DNA from: Rahnella bruchi
Lineage (GTDB): Bacteria; Pseudomonadota; Gammaproteobacteria; Enterobacterales; Enterobacteriaceae
Direction of reading: 5' to 3'
Length of the DNA stretch: 64,000 nt
Assembly (NCBI RefSeq): GCF_003614975.1
Contig: NZ_QZWI01000017.1
Span: 39,048-103,047 of the forward strand
The notes under the pieces are model-generated. The model worked only from the letters and a program-made list of their open reading frames with translations. It was not told the DNA's origin and searched no databases. Below are positions 45,100 to 55,000 of the stretch, piece after piece. Made by a program: the position numbers and the translations under genes. Position 1 is the first letter of the stretch, and each line of letters opens with the position of its first letter.

Positions 45100-45154
45100 G
45101 ACTGCTCCTTAAATTGGTGTGCATTAAGGCCGCGCAACGGTGCGCGGCCGTTTA

Positions 45155-47713
45155 TCAGCGGCATTCGCCGTTCAGCTGAATAACCGGCATTTGTGCCGTC
45201 GGTTTCAGCCCCTTCAGGTCATAACTGACGCGGCACTGTTTATCGTTGCCTTTGCCCCACGACACCGCCAGTTGGCCTTTTTCCGGCAGGCCGGTCAGAT
45301 AGACCTGGCCGTTATCGCCGACGATGCCGGTGATTTCCTCACGACCTGCGTTTTCCAGCAGTGATGCGGTGGCACCAAACGGCACCACGCCTGCTCCGCC
45401 AGCCCGCGTCAGGGACATCAGCACCTGATAACCGATACGCGTGGCAAAGTCAGTTTTCACCACCGCGCCGTTGGTCGGGTACACCACTTTCTGGTTTTGC
45501 GGCAAATCGACGTTGTCCGGTAACGTGCTCGGATCGAGACCGACGTTGTTGCGGCTATAATCCGACAGATACGGCACCACGGCGAACCCGCGCGAATCGG
45601 TTTTGCCACCGCCATTAGACAGGCTGACGCCTTCCGCACCCGGCGCGCTGACCAGCGCCACCGAGCTGCCCAGCGGACGTGACAGCGTCACACCTTGCGC
45701 ATGGGCCACCGCGCCGCCACTCATGTTGACGTTCATCGAGCGCATGTCGTTTGAGTAACCGTAACCCGCAGAAACGTTGCCTTTGCTGCCCTGATATCCC
45801 AGATTCAGGTTGCTGTTACTGGCCTGATCCTGATTGCCCCAGCCCTGCATCACGCTGTACGACAACGCGCCGTTCGGGTTGCTGCCGGAAATCCCCGCCT
45901 GATTCTGCGTGCGTCCGTGGTTGTCATGAGATATCTGGCTGGTGGCGTAGGTGTTTTGCAACGCAGACGAATAGCTGAAGATGCTGAACGGCACGCTCAG
46001 GTTGAAGGAAACCTGACGGTTTTCCGGCCAGTCGCCGTTGCCTTTCATACGATCCACGGTGTAATACACGCCGTAACTGACGCCGTGATAACTGCCGTTG
46101 TAACCGGATGACAGGCTGGTCAGCGTTTTGGTCGACCCCCAGTAATCATCACGGTTGGCGCGCAGGCTCACAGAGCCATAATCCCCAAGTTGCTGTGTTA
46201 CCTGCGTCTGGAAACTGCTGCGCCGGCGGCTCATCGTCCACGGCGACACATCATCCTTCTGCGCATAACCCATGCTGTTGTATTCTGCGAAACTGTAATA
46301 ATTTCGGGTGGAATAACGCAGCGCAGTCAGGTCAAACGACGTGCCGGTGGTCAACATACTTTTGGAGTAACGCACCCGCCATGACCCGCCCGCCTGACGA
46401 TCTTCTTCTTCCAGCTTCGTGCTGGAGAAAGTGCCGTCCACAGACATTGCGCCGAGATCGCCCAGCGAAATACCTGAACCCATGCTCAGCGCACTGTAGT
46501 TTTGCGAGCCCAACAGACCGCCGTACAGGGTCAGGTTTTTCGGTAAGCCATAAATCAGCGTCGCCAGCACGAATTCTGATTCGCGTGAACCCTGCGTCGT
46601 TCCGCCGTCATAACGCCCGGCGGTCACTTCATATTTCATGGCGCCCGGTCGCAGCATCACCGGCAGGGAGGAATACGGCACCACGAAGCTGTGTACGCTG
46701 CCATCGGATTCGGTCACTGCCACGTCCAGGTCACCGGAGGACCCCGCCTGATACAGATCCTTAATTTCAAACGGGCCCGGCGCGACGTAGGTTTCATACA
46801 CCACGTAGCCGTTCTGACGCACGGTCACGCGGGCGTTACTGCTGGCTACGCCGGTGATCAGCGGCGCAAAACCACGCAGACGCGAAGGCATCATTTGTTC
46901 GGACGAATTCAGCTGCACGCCGCGGAACGGCACGCCGTCCAGCACGTCACTGCCGGTATTGGATTCGCCCATGGTCACGCGAGAACGCCAGTCACGGATA
47001 TCGCGCGACAGATAGGTATTGGAAAAATGCGTGCTGTCGTTATTACTGCTGCTACCACTGACATCAGTGTGGCTGTGCGTCAGCGTACTGCGCAGCCGCC
47101 AGGCACCGGCGTTAGCGCCGGTCTGCACGTTGGCAAACAGGTTGTTATTCACGCGGGTATCGCTGTTGAGCGTCTGCTCATTGCGACCGGCACTGACGTT
47201 GTAGTTAAACAACATCGCCGGAATGCCGTCGTCCCACTGTGACGGATCCGTCTGGCTGTCACTGCCCGGCTGCATCGCCACCTGCGGGATACTGACGTCC
47301 AGCCGCAGGCGGGATAAATCGAATTTCACCGTAGATTGCGGAACCAGCGCTGTCAGATCATCCACCGGTTTGTCTTTCGCTAAGCCTTTAAATGCAGGCA
47401 GCTGATCCACATTCACGCCCAGCGCGCCAAGCAACTCCGGCGACAGTTCAGGCGCAATATTGCCGTGGGCGTTTTTGCCGAACACCAGTTCGCGGGAGAC
47501 CGCTTCACGCTGGTTGACGAAAATAGTGACCGGATACTTCCCTTCCGCCACGCCGCCCGCCTGGGAAAACGCGGAGAGATCGACATCCGATGCGCCGCTT
47601 CCCAGCGAGAGCAATTCGGGATCAAAGTAATCCTCTGCCCACGCGTTCTGGCAGCTCATTAATACAAACAGCGCAAGCGTTTTGCGCGGGAAGGCGCGGG
47701 TGCTGGCTGCCAT
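45155..47713 (-). CDS. outer-membrane fimbrial usher, operon 1
   Basis: 852 residues from the ATG at 47713 (TTAAGGA 8 nt upstream; a TTG at 47752 is less likely). Signal peptide ends near AWAED. Typical order: N-terminal chaperone-binding domain (FDPELLSLG, then PVTIFVNQREAVSRELVF), 24-strand barrel with plug, and C-terminal domain (AVVKTDFATRIGYQVLMSL, ETSGIVGDNGQVYLTGLPE-type). Motifs RVTMGESNTGSDVLDGVPF and SRLRGFAPLITGVASSNARV are conserved in ushers. It forms the pore through which the fimbria grows. It is the only usher for three chaperones in this operon. Confidence 0.93.
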   Translation of the reverse strand: MAASTRAFPRKTLALFVLMSCQNAWAEDYFDPELLSLGSGASDVDLSAFSQAGGVAEGKYPVTIFVNQREAVSRELVFGKNAHGNIAPELSPELLGALGVNVDQLPAFKGLAKDKPVDDLTALVPQSTVKFDLSRLRLDVSIPQVAMQPGSDSQTDPSQWDDGIPAMLFNYNVSAGRNEQTLNSDTRVNNNLFANVQTGANAGAWRLRSTLTHSHTDVSGSSSNNDSTHFSNTYLSRDIRDWRSRVTMGESNTGSDVLDGVPFRGVQLNSSEQMMPSRLRGFAPLITGVASSNARVTVRQNGYVVYETYVAPGPFEIKDLYQAGSSGDLDVAVTESDGSVHSFVVPYSSLPVMLRPGAMKYEVTAGRYDGGTTQGSRESEFVLATLIYGLPKNLTLYGGLLGSQNYSALSMGSGISLGDLGAMSVDGTFSSTKLEEEDRQAGGSWRVRYSKSMLTTGTSFDLTALRYSTRNYYSFAEYNSMGYAQKDDVSPWTMSRRRSSFQTQVTQQLGDYGSVSLRANRDDYWGSTKTLTSLSSGYNGSYHGVSYGVYYTVDRMKGNGDWPENRQVSFNLSVPFSIFSYSSALQNTYATSQISHDNHGRTQNQAGISGSNPNGALSYSVMQGWGNQDQASNSNLNLGYQGSKGNVSAGYGYSNDMRSMNVNMSGGAVAHAQGVTLSRPLGSSVALVSAPGAEGVSLSNGGGKTDSRGFAVVPYLSDYSRNNVGLDPSTLPDNVDLPQNQKVVYPTNGAVVKTDFATRIGYQVLMSLTRAGGAGVVPFGATASLLENAGREEITGIVGDNGQVYLTGLPEKGQLAVSWGKGNDKQCRVSYDLKGLKPTAQMPVIQLNGECR

Positions 47714-47804
47714 TCCGTTAGTCCTTAAACAGGATGTCAATTTCTTACTCAAGGTCGTTCCCTGCTCTGTAATATATGATTAGCGGTTCCGGATTTCCCC
47801 GGTC

Positions 47805-48560
47805 TTACAATGTCTTACGCTGGACGGATGTCACCCGGCTGTCTTCGCCGATCACCTGCCACTCCACCTCGCCCCGCGCCCCTTCAGGGACGGGATAGCG
47901 CTGCTGCCCTTTCGGCGGTACCAGCTTGCGCAGATCGGCTGCCGGTAAGGTTTTTCCACCCACTTTCAGCTGGCTGAAGTTGAGGTAAAACGGCGTCGGG
48001 TTATCCACCACCAGCGCATCCCCTTGCAGGCTGAAACGCAGCTGCTCAGACGCCTTAGTGACGCCGCCTGGCGGTAAACCTTCCGGTCGGTAGAACAACT
48101 TCATGTTGTTGACCACCGCGACCACCAGCTGACCGCCGGTCTGGTTGTCTTTATCCGGCACCGACGGGATGCCTTTTACCGACAGGTAAAACACTGATTC
48201 CCTGTCCTGCGGCAGCGTCATGTCGGTAAGGCGGATGCGCAGCTGGAGCTGTTCACCCGGATCAACACGTTTTAACGGCGGCGTCACCAGCAGCGGAATG
48301 GCCGTGGCGGGCGCTTTATCGTCTTGTTCTGTCGCCGGTAAACCGGTGGCCAAATCCAGCGGCCGCACCCATGACTGCATCAGATACGCACGGTGGGTGT
48401 TATTGGTCATTGACCAGGTGATGCCTTTGGTTTCCGATGCCGGATACACAAGGCGGAACTGATTGATCGATAGGCCGGAAGGCTGTTCCGGCGCGGCAAC
48501 ACACGGCAATGCCAATGCCAGCGCGGCAATCAGCAGCGGCACTTTCAGCGAAAACGTCAT
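47805..48560 (-). CDS. periplasmic fimbrial chaperone 3, operon 1
   Basis: 251 residues. Signal peptide ends near CVAA. Immunoglobulin-like chaperone with FRLVYPASETKGITWSM (Arg of the subunit-binding cleft), PQDRESVFYLSVKGIP (short F1-G1 loop, FGS type) and NMKLFYRPEGLP (cleft Lys). Start ATG overlaps the preceding chaperone stop by 4 nt (ATGA). It is the most divergent of the three chaperones of this operon. Known: these proteins cap subunits by donor-strand complementation and hand them to the usher. A separate chaperone directly upstream of usher and adhesins suggests a preference for tip subunits (inference). Confidence 0.9.
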   Translation of the reverse strand: MTFSLKVPLLIAALALALPCVAAPEQPSGLSINQFRLVYPASETKGITWSMTNNTHRAYLMQSWVRPLDLATGLPATEQDDKAPATAIPLLVTPPLKRVDPGEQLQLRIRLTDMTLPQDRESVFYLSVKGIPSVPDKDNQTGGQLVVAVVNNMKLFYRPEGLPPGGVTKASEQLRFSLQGDALVVDNPTPFYLNFSQLKVGGKTLPAADLRKLVPPKGQQRYPVPEGARGEVEWQVIGEDSRVTSVQRKTL

Positions 48561-49303
48561 GATTTCCCTCCGTTGTGCACAGCGGCTGAAAATAGCGGGC
48601 TGTTGCCGCCGTAATCATTAATCACCGTCCACTGCGCCTGCTTCACCTGACCGCTCACCGGATAACTGGCCTGCGAGAATGGCGGGATCATCGGCACAAC
48701 GTCGCGCACCGCCACGTCGTGGCCATCAAACGCCAGACGTGAAAACGTCAGGAAGTAAGGCGTCGGATTTTTTACCTCGATGCTGCCGTCCTGAAGATGA
48801 AACGTCAGACGCCCCTGCGCTTCCTCAGCCGTCATCGGCAGCCCAGCAGGGCGGTAAAACAGCTTGATGGTGTTCTGAATACCCACCGAAATCCGCGCCG
48901 CCAGCGAGGCGTCTTCCGCTTCTTTCGGTTCCGTCATCGCCGGTACGGCGATCGCGGTGAAATAAAACACCGACTCACGGTCAGCAGGCAGCGCCGCATC
49001 GTCCTTACGCAAAATGCGCAGGGTGTTTTTGCTATTTTCTTCCAGTCGGAACAGCGGCGGCGTGGTCAGAAAAGGCGAAACTTCACGGCCTTGCGGTGAC
49101 CCGACGACCGCCGACTGCACCAGATAAGGCCGGGAACCGTGGTTTTGCACGGTCAGCGTCTGGGCGCTGTCGGTTGACTGAAAAATCACCCGCGTACGGC
49201 TGAGGCTGATCCCCCCGTCAGCGGCAAAAGCGCCCTGAATCAGCGTCACAATGCCCATTAAAATCAGTGCGGCACGGCGTACTAAAAGAGAAATAAACTG
49301 CAC
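48557..49303 (-). CDS. periplasmic fimbrial chaperone 2, operon 1
   Basis: 248 residues from a GTG at 49303 (AAGGGG 6 nt upstream), 10 nt after the minor pilin stop. A longer frame from 49342 would overlap that pilin. Signal peptide ends near GAFA. Chaperone signatures: LSRTRVIFQSTDSAQTLTV, LPADRESVFYFTAIAVP and TIKLFYRPAGLP, which place it in the FGS class with cleft Arg and Lys intact. Translationally coupled to chaperone 3. It follows two minor pilin genes and may serve one of them. Confidence 0.9.
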   Translation of the reverse strand: MQFISLLVRRAALILMGIVTLIQGAFAADGGISLSRTRVIFQSTDSAQTLTVQNHGSRPYLVQSAVVGSPQGREVSPFLTTPPLFRLEENSKNTLRILRKDDAALPADRESVFYFTAIAVPAMTEPKEAEDASLAARISVGIQNTIKLFYRPAGLPMTAEEAQGRLTFHLQDGSIEVKNPTPYFLTFSRLAFDGHDVAVRDVVPMIPPFSQASYPVSGQVKQAQWTVINDYGGNSPLFSAAVHNGGKS

Positions 49304-49313
49304 AGAAAACCCC

Positions 49314-49880
49314 TTACTGATAGGCGAAATCAAAGGTGACACTGGCGTTCAGCGTGCCGCCTTTGGTGGCGGCATCGCTGCATTTGGTGCCACAGGACAG
49401 CGCTGCTTTCAGCGGAATGCTGACGTTGCCGCCGTCAAAATTGGTGGCGTTCAGCGGCACCGGCAGCAACGTGGTGTTGTTCACCACATCACCCGTCGCG
49501 TTCACGATGCGTACGCCGTAATTCACCACCTGTGAGGACGCCGGTTGCAGGAACAGAAAATCGCCGGAACTTGTGTTGCCGGTTCCCGACACTTTCACCA
49601 CAGGTTTTTGCACCGCACCGACAAAACCGGCGCATTGCGACAGGGTCACCGTCAGCGGTAACGGATTGGCCAGGCTGTCGCCGCTGCGGATACCGGAAGA
49701 CTGCACCGCACCGAAATCCAGCACCGGCGGCGCGGAAACCTGGCAGGTCGGCGCCTGGAATGTGGCCGTAAACTGCACCTCTGTTGCCGCCGCCGCGTGA
49801 CCCGCCATCGCCAGCAGGCACAGGCAAAGCGAAGCCCTCAGGGCAACGTGGTGTCCTGATAAAGAAATGTGATTTTTCAT
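49314..49880 (-). CDS. minor pilin subunit 2, operon 1
   Basis: 188 residues. Signal peptide ends near GHAAAA. Pilin features: the first Cys in ATFQAPTCQVSAPP, the second in VTLSQCAGF, and a terminal strand ASVTFDFAYQ with the penultimate Tyr needed for chaperone contact. Two further cysteines (SCGTKCSD) near the end are unusual for a small subunit. Probably a tip-fibrillum or adaptor subunit. Weak Shine-Dalgarno; 21 nt after the previous pilin gene, and ending 10 nt before chaperone 2. Confidence 0.82.
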   Translation of the reverse strand: MKNHISLSGHHVALRASLCLCLLAMAGHAAAATEVQFTATFQAPTCQVSAPPVLDFGAVQSSGIRSGDSLANPLPLTVTLSQCAGFVGAVQKPVVKVSGTGNTSSGDFLFLQPASSQVVNYGVRIVNATGDVVNNTTLLPVPLNATNFDGGNVSIPLKAALSCGTKCSDAATKGGTLNASVTFDFAYQ

Positions 49881-49901
49881 GGTGTCTGTCTGTTGAAAGC
49901 G

Positions 49902-50444
49902 TTAAGGGAAAATAAAGGCGAAGGTGATTTTTGCGCTGACCGCACCCGCCGTCAGCAGCGGATCACCGGCGCTACGCACCAGTCCCACCGAGAAAGGTTG
50001 CACAGATGTGCCGTCATCCTGAGTGATCGCCACCGAATCACCGGGCGCAACCGTACCGGCCGCGTTATAAAAATCACTGAGGTTATTCAGCGTGCCTTTT
50101 TTCAACATAAAACCGACGTACTTCGCCGTTGAACTGGCCGAGCGAAACAGCTGCGTGTCGCTGAGCTGAGCGGATTCCCCGGACACAGTCAGCGACGGCG
50201 TTTTGCCCTGCATTCCTTCGCAGTTCACACTGACCGCCAGTGGCAGAATGGCGGCGGTACCGGTCGCAAATTGCGTAACATCTTTTGTGTCGAATTTGAG
50301 CGTCGGCGTGTCGATCGCCACCTGACAATTGCCATCCATTACCGTGGCTTTAATGTCAGTGGTGGCAGCCAGTGCCTGACCGGCAGAAACGCCGGATAAA
50401 ATCAGCAAAAGTGCTGATGAAACCTGTTTAATTAACCGTGCCAC
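49902..50444 (-). CDS. minor pilin subunit 1, operon 1
   Basis: 180 residues from the GTG at 50444 (GGAG 7 nt upstream), overlapping the chaperone stop by 17 nt; a TTG further upstream lies before the ribosome site. Signal peptide MARLIKQVSSALLLILSG to QALAA. Pilin pattern: VMDGNCQVAIDTPTLKF, VSVNCEGMQG disulphide pair and terminal KITFAFIFP. The terminal strand ends in Phe instead of the common Tyr. Likely an adaptor or initiator subunit; translationally coupled to chaperone 1. Confidence 0.8.
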   Translation of the reverse strand: MARLIKQVSSALLLILSGVSAGQALAATTDIKATVMDGNCQVAIDTPTLKFDTKDVTQFATGTAAILPLAVSVNCEGMQGKTPSLTVSGESAQLSDTQLFRSASSTAKYVGFMLKKGTLNNLSDFYNAAGTVAPGDSVAITQDDGTSVQPFSVGLVRSAGDPLLTAGAVSAKITFAFIFP

Positions 50445-51144
50445 GGAACGTCTCCACACCGCCAAAATCGTTAATCGCTGTCCACTCGGCTTTGCCCTGC
50501 CCGGCTGTCACCGGATAATTATTTGATGCGAAGGGCGCAATCATGCTGGTGCCTTTAATCACATCGAGCGGGATCTTTTTGCCGTCAATCGTCAGTTTGT
50601 TGAGTGAGATAAAATACGGCGTCGGATTCGACACCTTCACGCTCTGGCCTGCTCTGGAAAGCTGCAATTTGCCCATTGCTTCTTTTTGCGTCATCGGCAG
50701 GTTATCCGGACGATGGAACAGCTTCAGGGTATTACCGGTCGCCACCTGTAAGGTGCCACCGACTTTATTGTCATTATTTTCCTGACCTGTTTTACCGGTC
50801 GGGATCGCCAGAATATTTAAATAAAAGACCGACTCCCGGTCACCCGGCAGAGAATTGGATTTTTTCATGATCCGGATTTTATTAGCGGAATCAGGCTCGA
50901 TGCGAAATAACGCCGGGGTTGGCAAGAACACGCTGTTCGATGATTTCGCTGAGAGACTTTCTGAAATACCGACATTAATAAGATAAGGTTGATTATGAGA
51001 TCGGTTATTAATGTCAATACTCTGACTGCTGTCAGATGCCGTAAAAATAATGCGGGAGGCACGCACCGCAATACTTGCGATTGCTGGCGGGGTCAATAAT
51101 ATCCCCAGGCTTAAAATAACGCCTAACTTGTGAATAAACTTCAT
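50428..51144 (-). CDS. periplasmic fimbrial chaperone 1, operon 1
   Basis: 238 residues. Signal peptide ends near PAIAS. FGS-class chaperone with VRASRIIFTASDSSQSIDI (cleft Arg), LPGDRESVFYLNILAIP and NTLKLFHRPDNLP (cleft Lys), and NPTPYFISLNKLTIDGKKI in domain 2. It is the first chaperone after the major pilin, separated from it by the stem-loop at 51166-51197, and presumably serves that pilin. Adjacent minor pilin overlaps its 3' end. Confidence 0.92.
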   Translation of the reverse strand: MKFIHKLGVILSLGILLTPPAIASIAVRASRIIFTASDSSQSIDINNRSHNQPYLINVGISESLSAKSSNSVFLPTPALFRIEPDSANKIRIMKKSNSLPGDRESVFYLNILAIPTGKTGQENNDNKVGGTLQVATGNTLKLFHRPDNLPMTQKEAMGKLQLSRAGQSVKVSNPTPYFISLNKLTIDGKKIPLDVIKGTSMIAPFASNNYPVTAGQGKAEWTAINDFGGVETFRGTVN

Positions 51145-51165
51145 AATGTTCTCTGCCAGTTAAAT

Positions 51166-51197
51166 GAAAAAGAGAGGTTTCATAGAACCTCTCTTTT
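51166..51197 (-). terminator. stem-loop after the major pilin gene, operon 1 (attenuator)
   Basis: AAAAGAGAGGTT (51168-51179), loop TCATAG, AACCTCTCTTTT (51186-51197): perfect 12-bp stem. On the minus strand it ends in a T-run that is part of the stem and lies 65 nt after the pilin stop. Likely partial termination plus 3'-end protection, keeping pilin mRNA in excess. Confidence 0.7.
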
Positions 51198-51261
51198 CCG
51201 GACGCTTAATGCCGTACTGCTCGCGCCTTACGACGGGTCCCGTACTTCAGGTTCTTTACGC

Positions 51262-51774
51262 TTAGTTGCTTACGTAAGAGATTTTGATCGGCGCGTGGTA
51301 AGCACCCGGCTCAACGTTAGTCTTATCCAGCACGGCCATACCGGTGTTGAAGGTATAAGTCAGTGCGCCAGTCGTATCAGCAACAACCGGGATGCTGGTG
51401 TTGTTGGTCACTTGAGTGGTGCCGTCTTCACGGGTCATCATGAAACCTGCGGACTGAGCAACGTCGCTCAGGAACACAGTTTCGTTACCGGTCGCAACGA
51501 TACCGCTGACCTGTAAAGCACCCGCTTCGTCTTTGCTACAGTTTTTCAGGGACACCAGCAGTGGTTCTTCACCAATCTGTTTTTTCGCTACGTCGAAAGC
51601 GATTTTAGAGAAAGAACCGACGTTCAGAGTAGAAGCACCGTTATTTGCAGTCACTTCACAAGTGGTGTCTACAATAGACCCTTGCAACTGGACATCAGCC
51701 TGGGTTGCAGCCTGAACCTGACCTGCCAAACCTAACATCAGAGCGACAGGCGCAAGGGCGATAATTTTTTTCAT
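51262..51774 (-). CDS. major fimbrial pilin, operon 1
   Basis: 170 residues from the ATG at 51774 (AAGGA 7 nt upstream; in-frame codons up to 51825 lack a site). Signal peptide MKKIIALAPVALMLGLAG to VQA. Mature pilin has GSIVDTTCEV and SLKNCSKDEA (disulphide), a donor strand at its N-terminus and the terminal beta strand HAPIKISYVSN. First gene of the nine-gene operon; the following stem-loop is consistent with its role as the abundant shaft subunit. Confidence 0.9.
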   Translation of the reverse strand: MKKIIALAPVALMLGLAGQVQAATQADVQLQGSIVDTTCEVTANNGASTLNVGSFSKIAFDVAKKQIGEEPLLVSLKNCSKDEAGALQVSGIVATGNETVFLSDVAQSAGFMMTREDGTTQVTNNTSIPVVADTTGALTYTFNTGMAVLDKTNVEPGAYHAPIKISYVSN

Positions 51775-52009
51775 TACAAGATCCTTCATTAAATATGCGT
51801 CATTATGACAATGGAAATAATTCATTTCAGCCTGCCTTGGCTGAGGAGAAGATAATACTTTTCCTAAAGAGTATTAAATATCAGAGGGAGATTATTTTAA
51901 TGAAGGTCTCGGCCTACACGCGTAGGCTGCGAATAACGTCTGAAGTAAAATGGAGGATTACAGGGAATATGAACATCCGCTCAAATAAATATTTATCACA
52001 CCGGCGGAT

Positions 52010-52038
52010 AAAAATAAAGCCATTCCGGAGAATGGCTT
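52010..52038 (-). terminator. Rho-independent terminator of evgS
   Basis: AAGCCATTC (52017-52025), loop CGGA, GAATGGCTT (52030-52038). Reading on the minus strand, TATTTTTA follows. It lies 19 bp beyond the evgS stop and separates evgAS from the fimbrial promoter region 51775-52009. Confidence 0.8.
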
Positions 52039-52057
52039 AGCGGGATAAAACACAATA

Positions 52058-55000
52058 TTAATGCCGGGTGGATTTTGAATACGTTTCGATGGCGGCGCTG
52101 AATGCCATGATTTGCTGTTTAAGCTGCGCAGTACCTTCTTCTATTGCAGCTTCTATTTGTAAACCCTGTTGCCCGGTAGCCAGCACGTTTTCTAACTTTT
52201 CCGCCAGCAAATGCAACTTTGTCGCGCCCAGCAGCTGCATCGTGCCGTTGATCCGGTGCAGATGGTGCCGCAGTACATCCCAGTCCTGGCGTTCCAGCGC
52301 CTGTAACGCGGCGGCCATATCTTTATCGTTTTCGATGCGCGACTGTTCCAGCATCTGACACATCAGCTTTTTGTCACCGAGACTGTGTGCCTCAAGCGTC
52401 GGCATATCGACGAATTCTTCCAGCGGGCGGGTATCTGCGAACATATGCACGCCGCTTAACGCCGCTTTCAACTGTTGCAGATCGATAGGCTTAAACAGAC
52501 ACAGGTTCATCCCCGTCGCCAGACACCGCTCTTTTTCATCAGTCTGCGCATTGGCGGTTAAGCCCCAGATAATGATCTGCTGATTGGTTTCCCGCACCTT
52601 TTGCGTGAGCGTAATGCCGTCCATGTTCGGCATATTCAGGTCAGTGATCAGCAAATCGTAATCCTGCTTTTGGATCAGATTCAGCGCCTGCAAACCGTCT
52701 TCGGCTTCATCCACATGATAACCGAGCATATCCAGCTGGCGGCGCAACAGCAGGCGATTGGTCGGATTATCTTCGGCAATCACAATCCTTAATGCAGCAG
52801 GAAGCACTGCTTCCTGTTCAGCCAGCAACAAAACGCCTGGCGCATGGTCAGAAGTACGCGTCACCAAGGTGACCGTCATGGTCGTGCCCGCATCCGGCTG
52901 GCTGGCAAGGCTGATTTGCCCGGACATTCTCTCGACCATTTCGCGGCAAATCACCAACCCGAGCCCGGATCCAACGCTGCGTTTACCCACGGCGGTCTGG
53001 CTGAACGGTTTAAACAATTGCTGCTGCTCCTGCTCGCTTATCCCCGCGCCGGTATCGCGCACGCTCATTGACAGGTAAACCCGCTCCTCGCCCAGCGCCT
53101 GCGTGTGCGCCATCACTTCTATCCCGCCCTGCGTGGTGAATTTAACGGCATTACTGACCAGATTAGACAGCACCTGTTTAAAAGCCTGCGGATCCAGCCA
53201 CAGCGTTTTGCCCTCTTCCAGACGACAATCGACGGTCAGCCGGAGATGTTTCCGCCGCGCCAGCCCTTCGAAATTCGCCACCGTCGCGTGGACGAGCGCC
53301 GCCAGATCCACCCATTCAGGTACCAGCGTAAAGTTGCCGGATTCGATTTTTTCCATATCCAGCACATCACCGATAAGCCCTATCAGCGTCTGCGCCGTGC
53401 TGTAGGCCAACTGAATCGCCTCGCGGGCTTCTTCCGGGCTTTGCTTGCGGGTGGTCAGCAGCTCAAGAAATCCCATGATCGAACTGACAGGCGTGCGGAT
53501 CTCATGACTCATATCCGCCAGGAACCGGCTTTTCGCCTGACTGGCGTCAATGGCTTTGTCTTTCTCGACCTGCAACGCTTTCATCAGTTGCCGGGATTCC
53601 GTGATGTCCTGCCAGCCGCAAATCAGCGTCGCTGGCATGTTTTCCGGCATCTGGCACGAGGTCAGCCAGTGCAGGATCAGCCGGTCTTCCTGACCGTTAT
53701 TGAGTACCAGCTGATGAGTGATGACCGTGTCCGGCACCAGCCCTTGCTGAATGTCCTGCTGCACATCAGGGAAAATATCCGCCAGAGGGCTACGCCGGTC
53801 GTACAGCGAATGGCGCATATTTTCACGCAATTGTGGCGTGAAAAACTCGCCGAAAGCACTGTTATAACTTTCCAGTTCACCTTCCGGCGTAATGACATAC
53901 ACCGGCACCGGAATGGCGTTGGATAAAGTCTGGCGCAAAATCAGTTGATAGCTCAGCGCGGCCTGCGACGCTTTGCCGCGGCTGATGGCGCGCAGCAAAT
54001 AGACTCCCCACAACAGGCTGCTGATCACCAGTAACGCCGCCAGCCCGACCACCAGATAAAATGGGCGGTTGTACAGATTCCAGGTCCCGATTTTGACGTC
54101 CGGCGCTTTCACCCATTTGCCTGCCACATTGAGAATTTCTTTCGGCGGAATATCATCCAGCGCCTTGTTCAAAATACTCTGCAACTCCAGTGAACCGCGC
54201 GGGATAGCAAAGGCAATCTGCGCCGAAGGCTCGTCGGGGATGCGGGTGTAGGTCATCTTTTCAGGATAATAATGGTCGATGATAAACCGGGAGGCGAGCT
54301 GGGTGGAGACAACGGCATCCACTTCCCCGAGCATCAGTTTACTCAGCGCCGTGCTGGTGTTTTCGGCAATCACCCAGGTCACGCCGGGGTATTTCTTTTT
54401 CAGCTTTTCACTCAGCGGATGGTAAGCGGGGATCGCCACTTTATCGCCGGGCATCAGAATATCCGGCTGATCGCTGGAGGCCCGTGTCACAAGCACAAAA
54501 GGCGTGGCGATAAACGGGTGGGTGAATAACATATCTTCTTCGCGCTCGACGCTGTAAGTGGCGGTCGGCACCAGATCCCAGCCACCTTTGCGCATGATAT
54601 TGACCATGTCGCTGTTGGAATTGGCGATGACCGGCTTGAACGTTAACCCGGTCTGGAGTTGGATCAGATTGAGAATATCGCCGAGCAGCCCCCGGATTTC
54701 CTGATTGTCGTCCATCATGCTGAGCGGCGCGTAATACGGGTTGATCAGCACATTCAGCACCGGATGTTTGGCAATCCAGCGTTCTTCGCGGGGCGTGAAT
54801 TTCATCGCTTTATTCAGAAACGAGACGTTGCCGGTATCCACCCACGACTGCGCCACCTGTTTATGCGTCTGTTCGCTCAGGGAACTGATAAAGGTGTCGA
54901 GAATGCCGCGCAGTTGCGACTGATTTTCCAGAACAATAAAGTGATTGCCGGTTTGCGGCTCACGCCAGAATTTCACCATTTGCAGCGACTGATAAAAATC

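Noticed and set aside
47805..51144. Three chaperone frames as pieces of one frameshifted gene
   Set aside because: Each has its own signal peptide, both immunoglobulin-like domains and intact cleft residues, and pilin genes separate the first from the other two.
53105..53926. 273-codon plus-strand open frame
   Set aside because: Antisense to the kinase region of evgS; no motifs.
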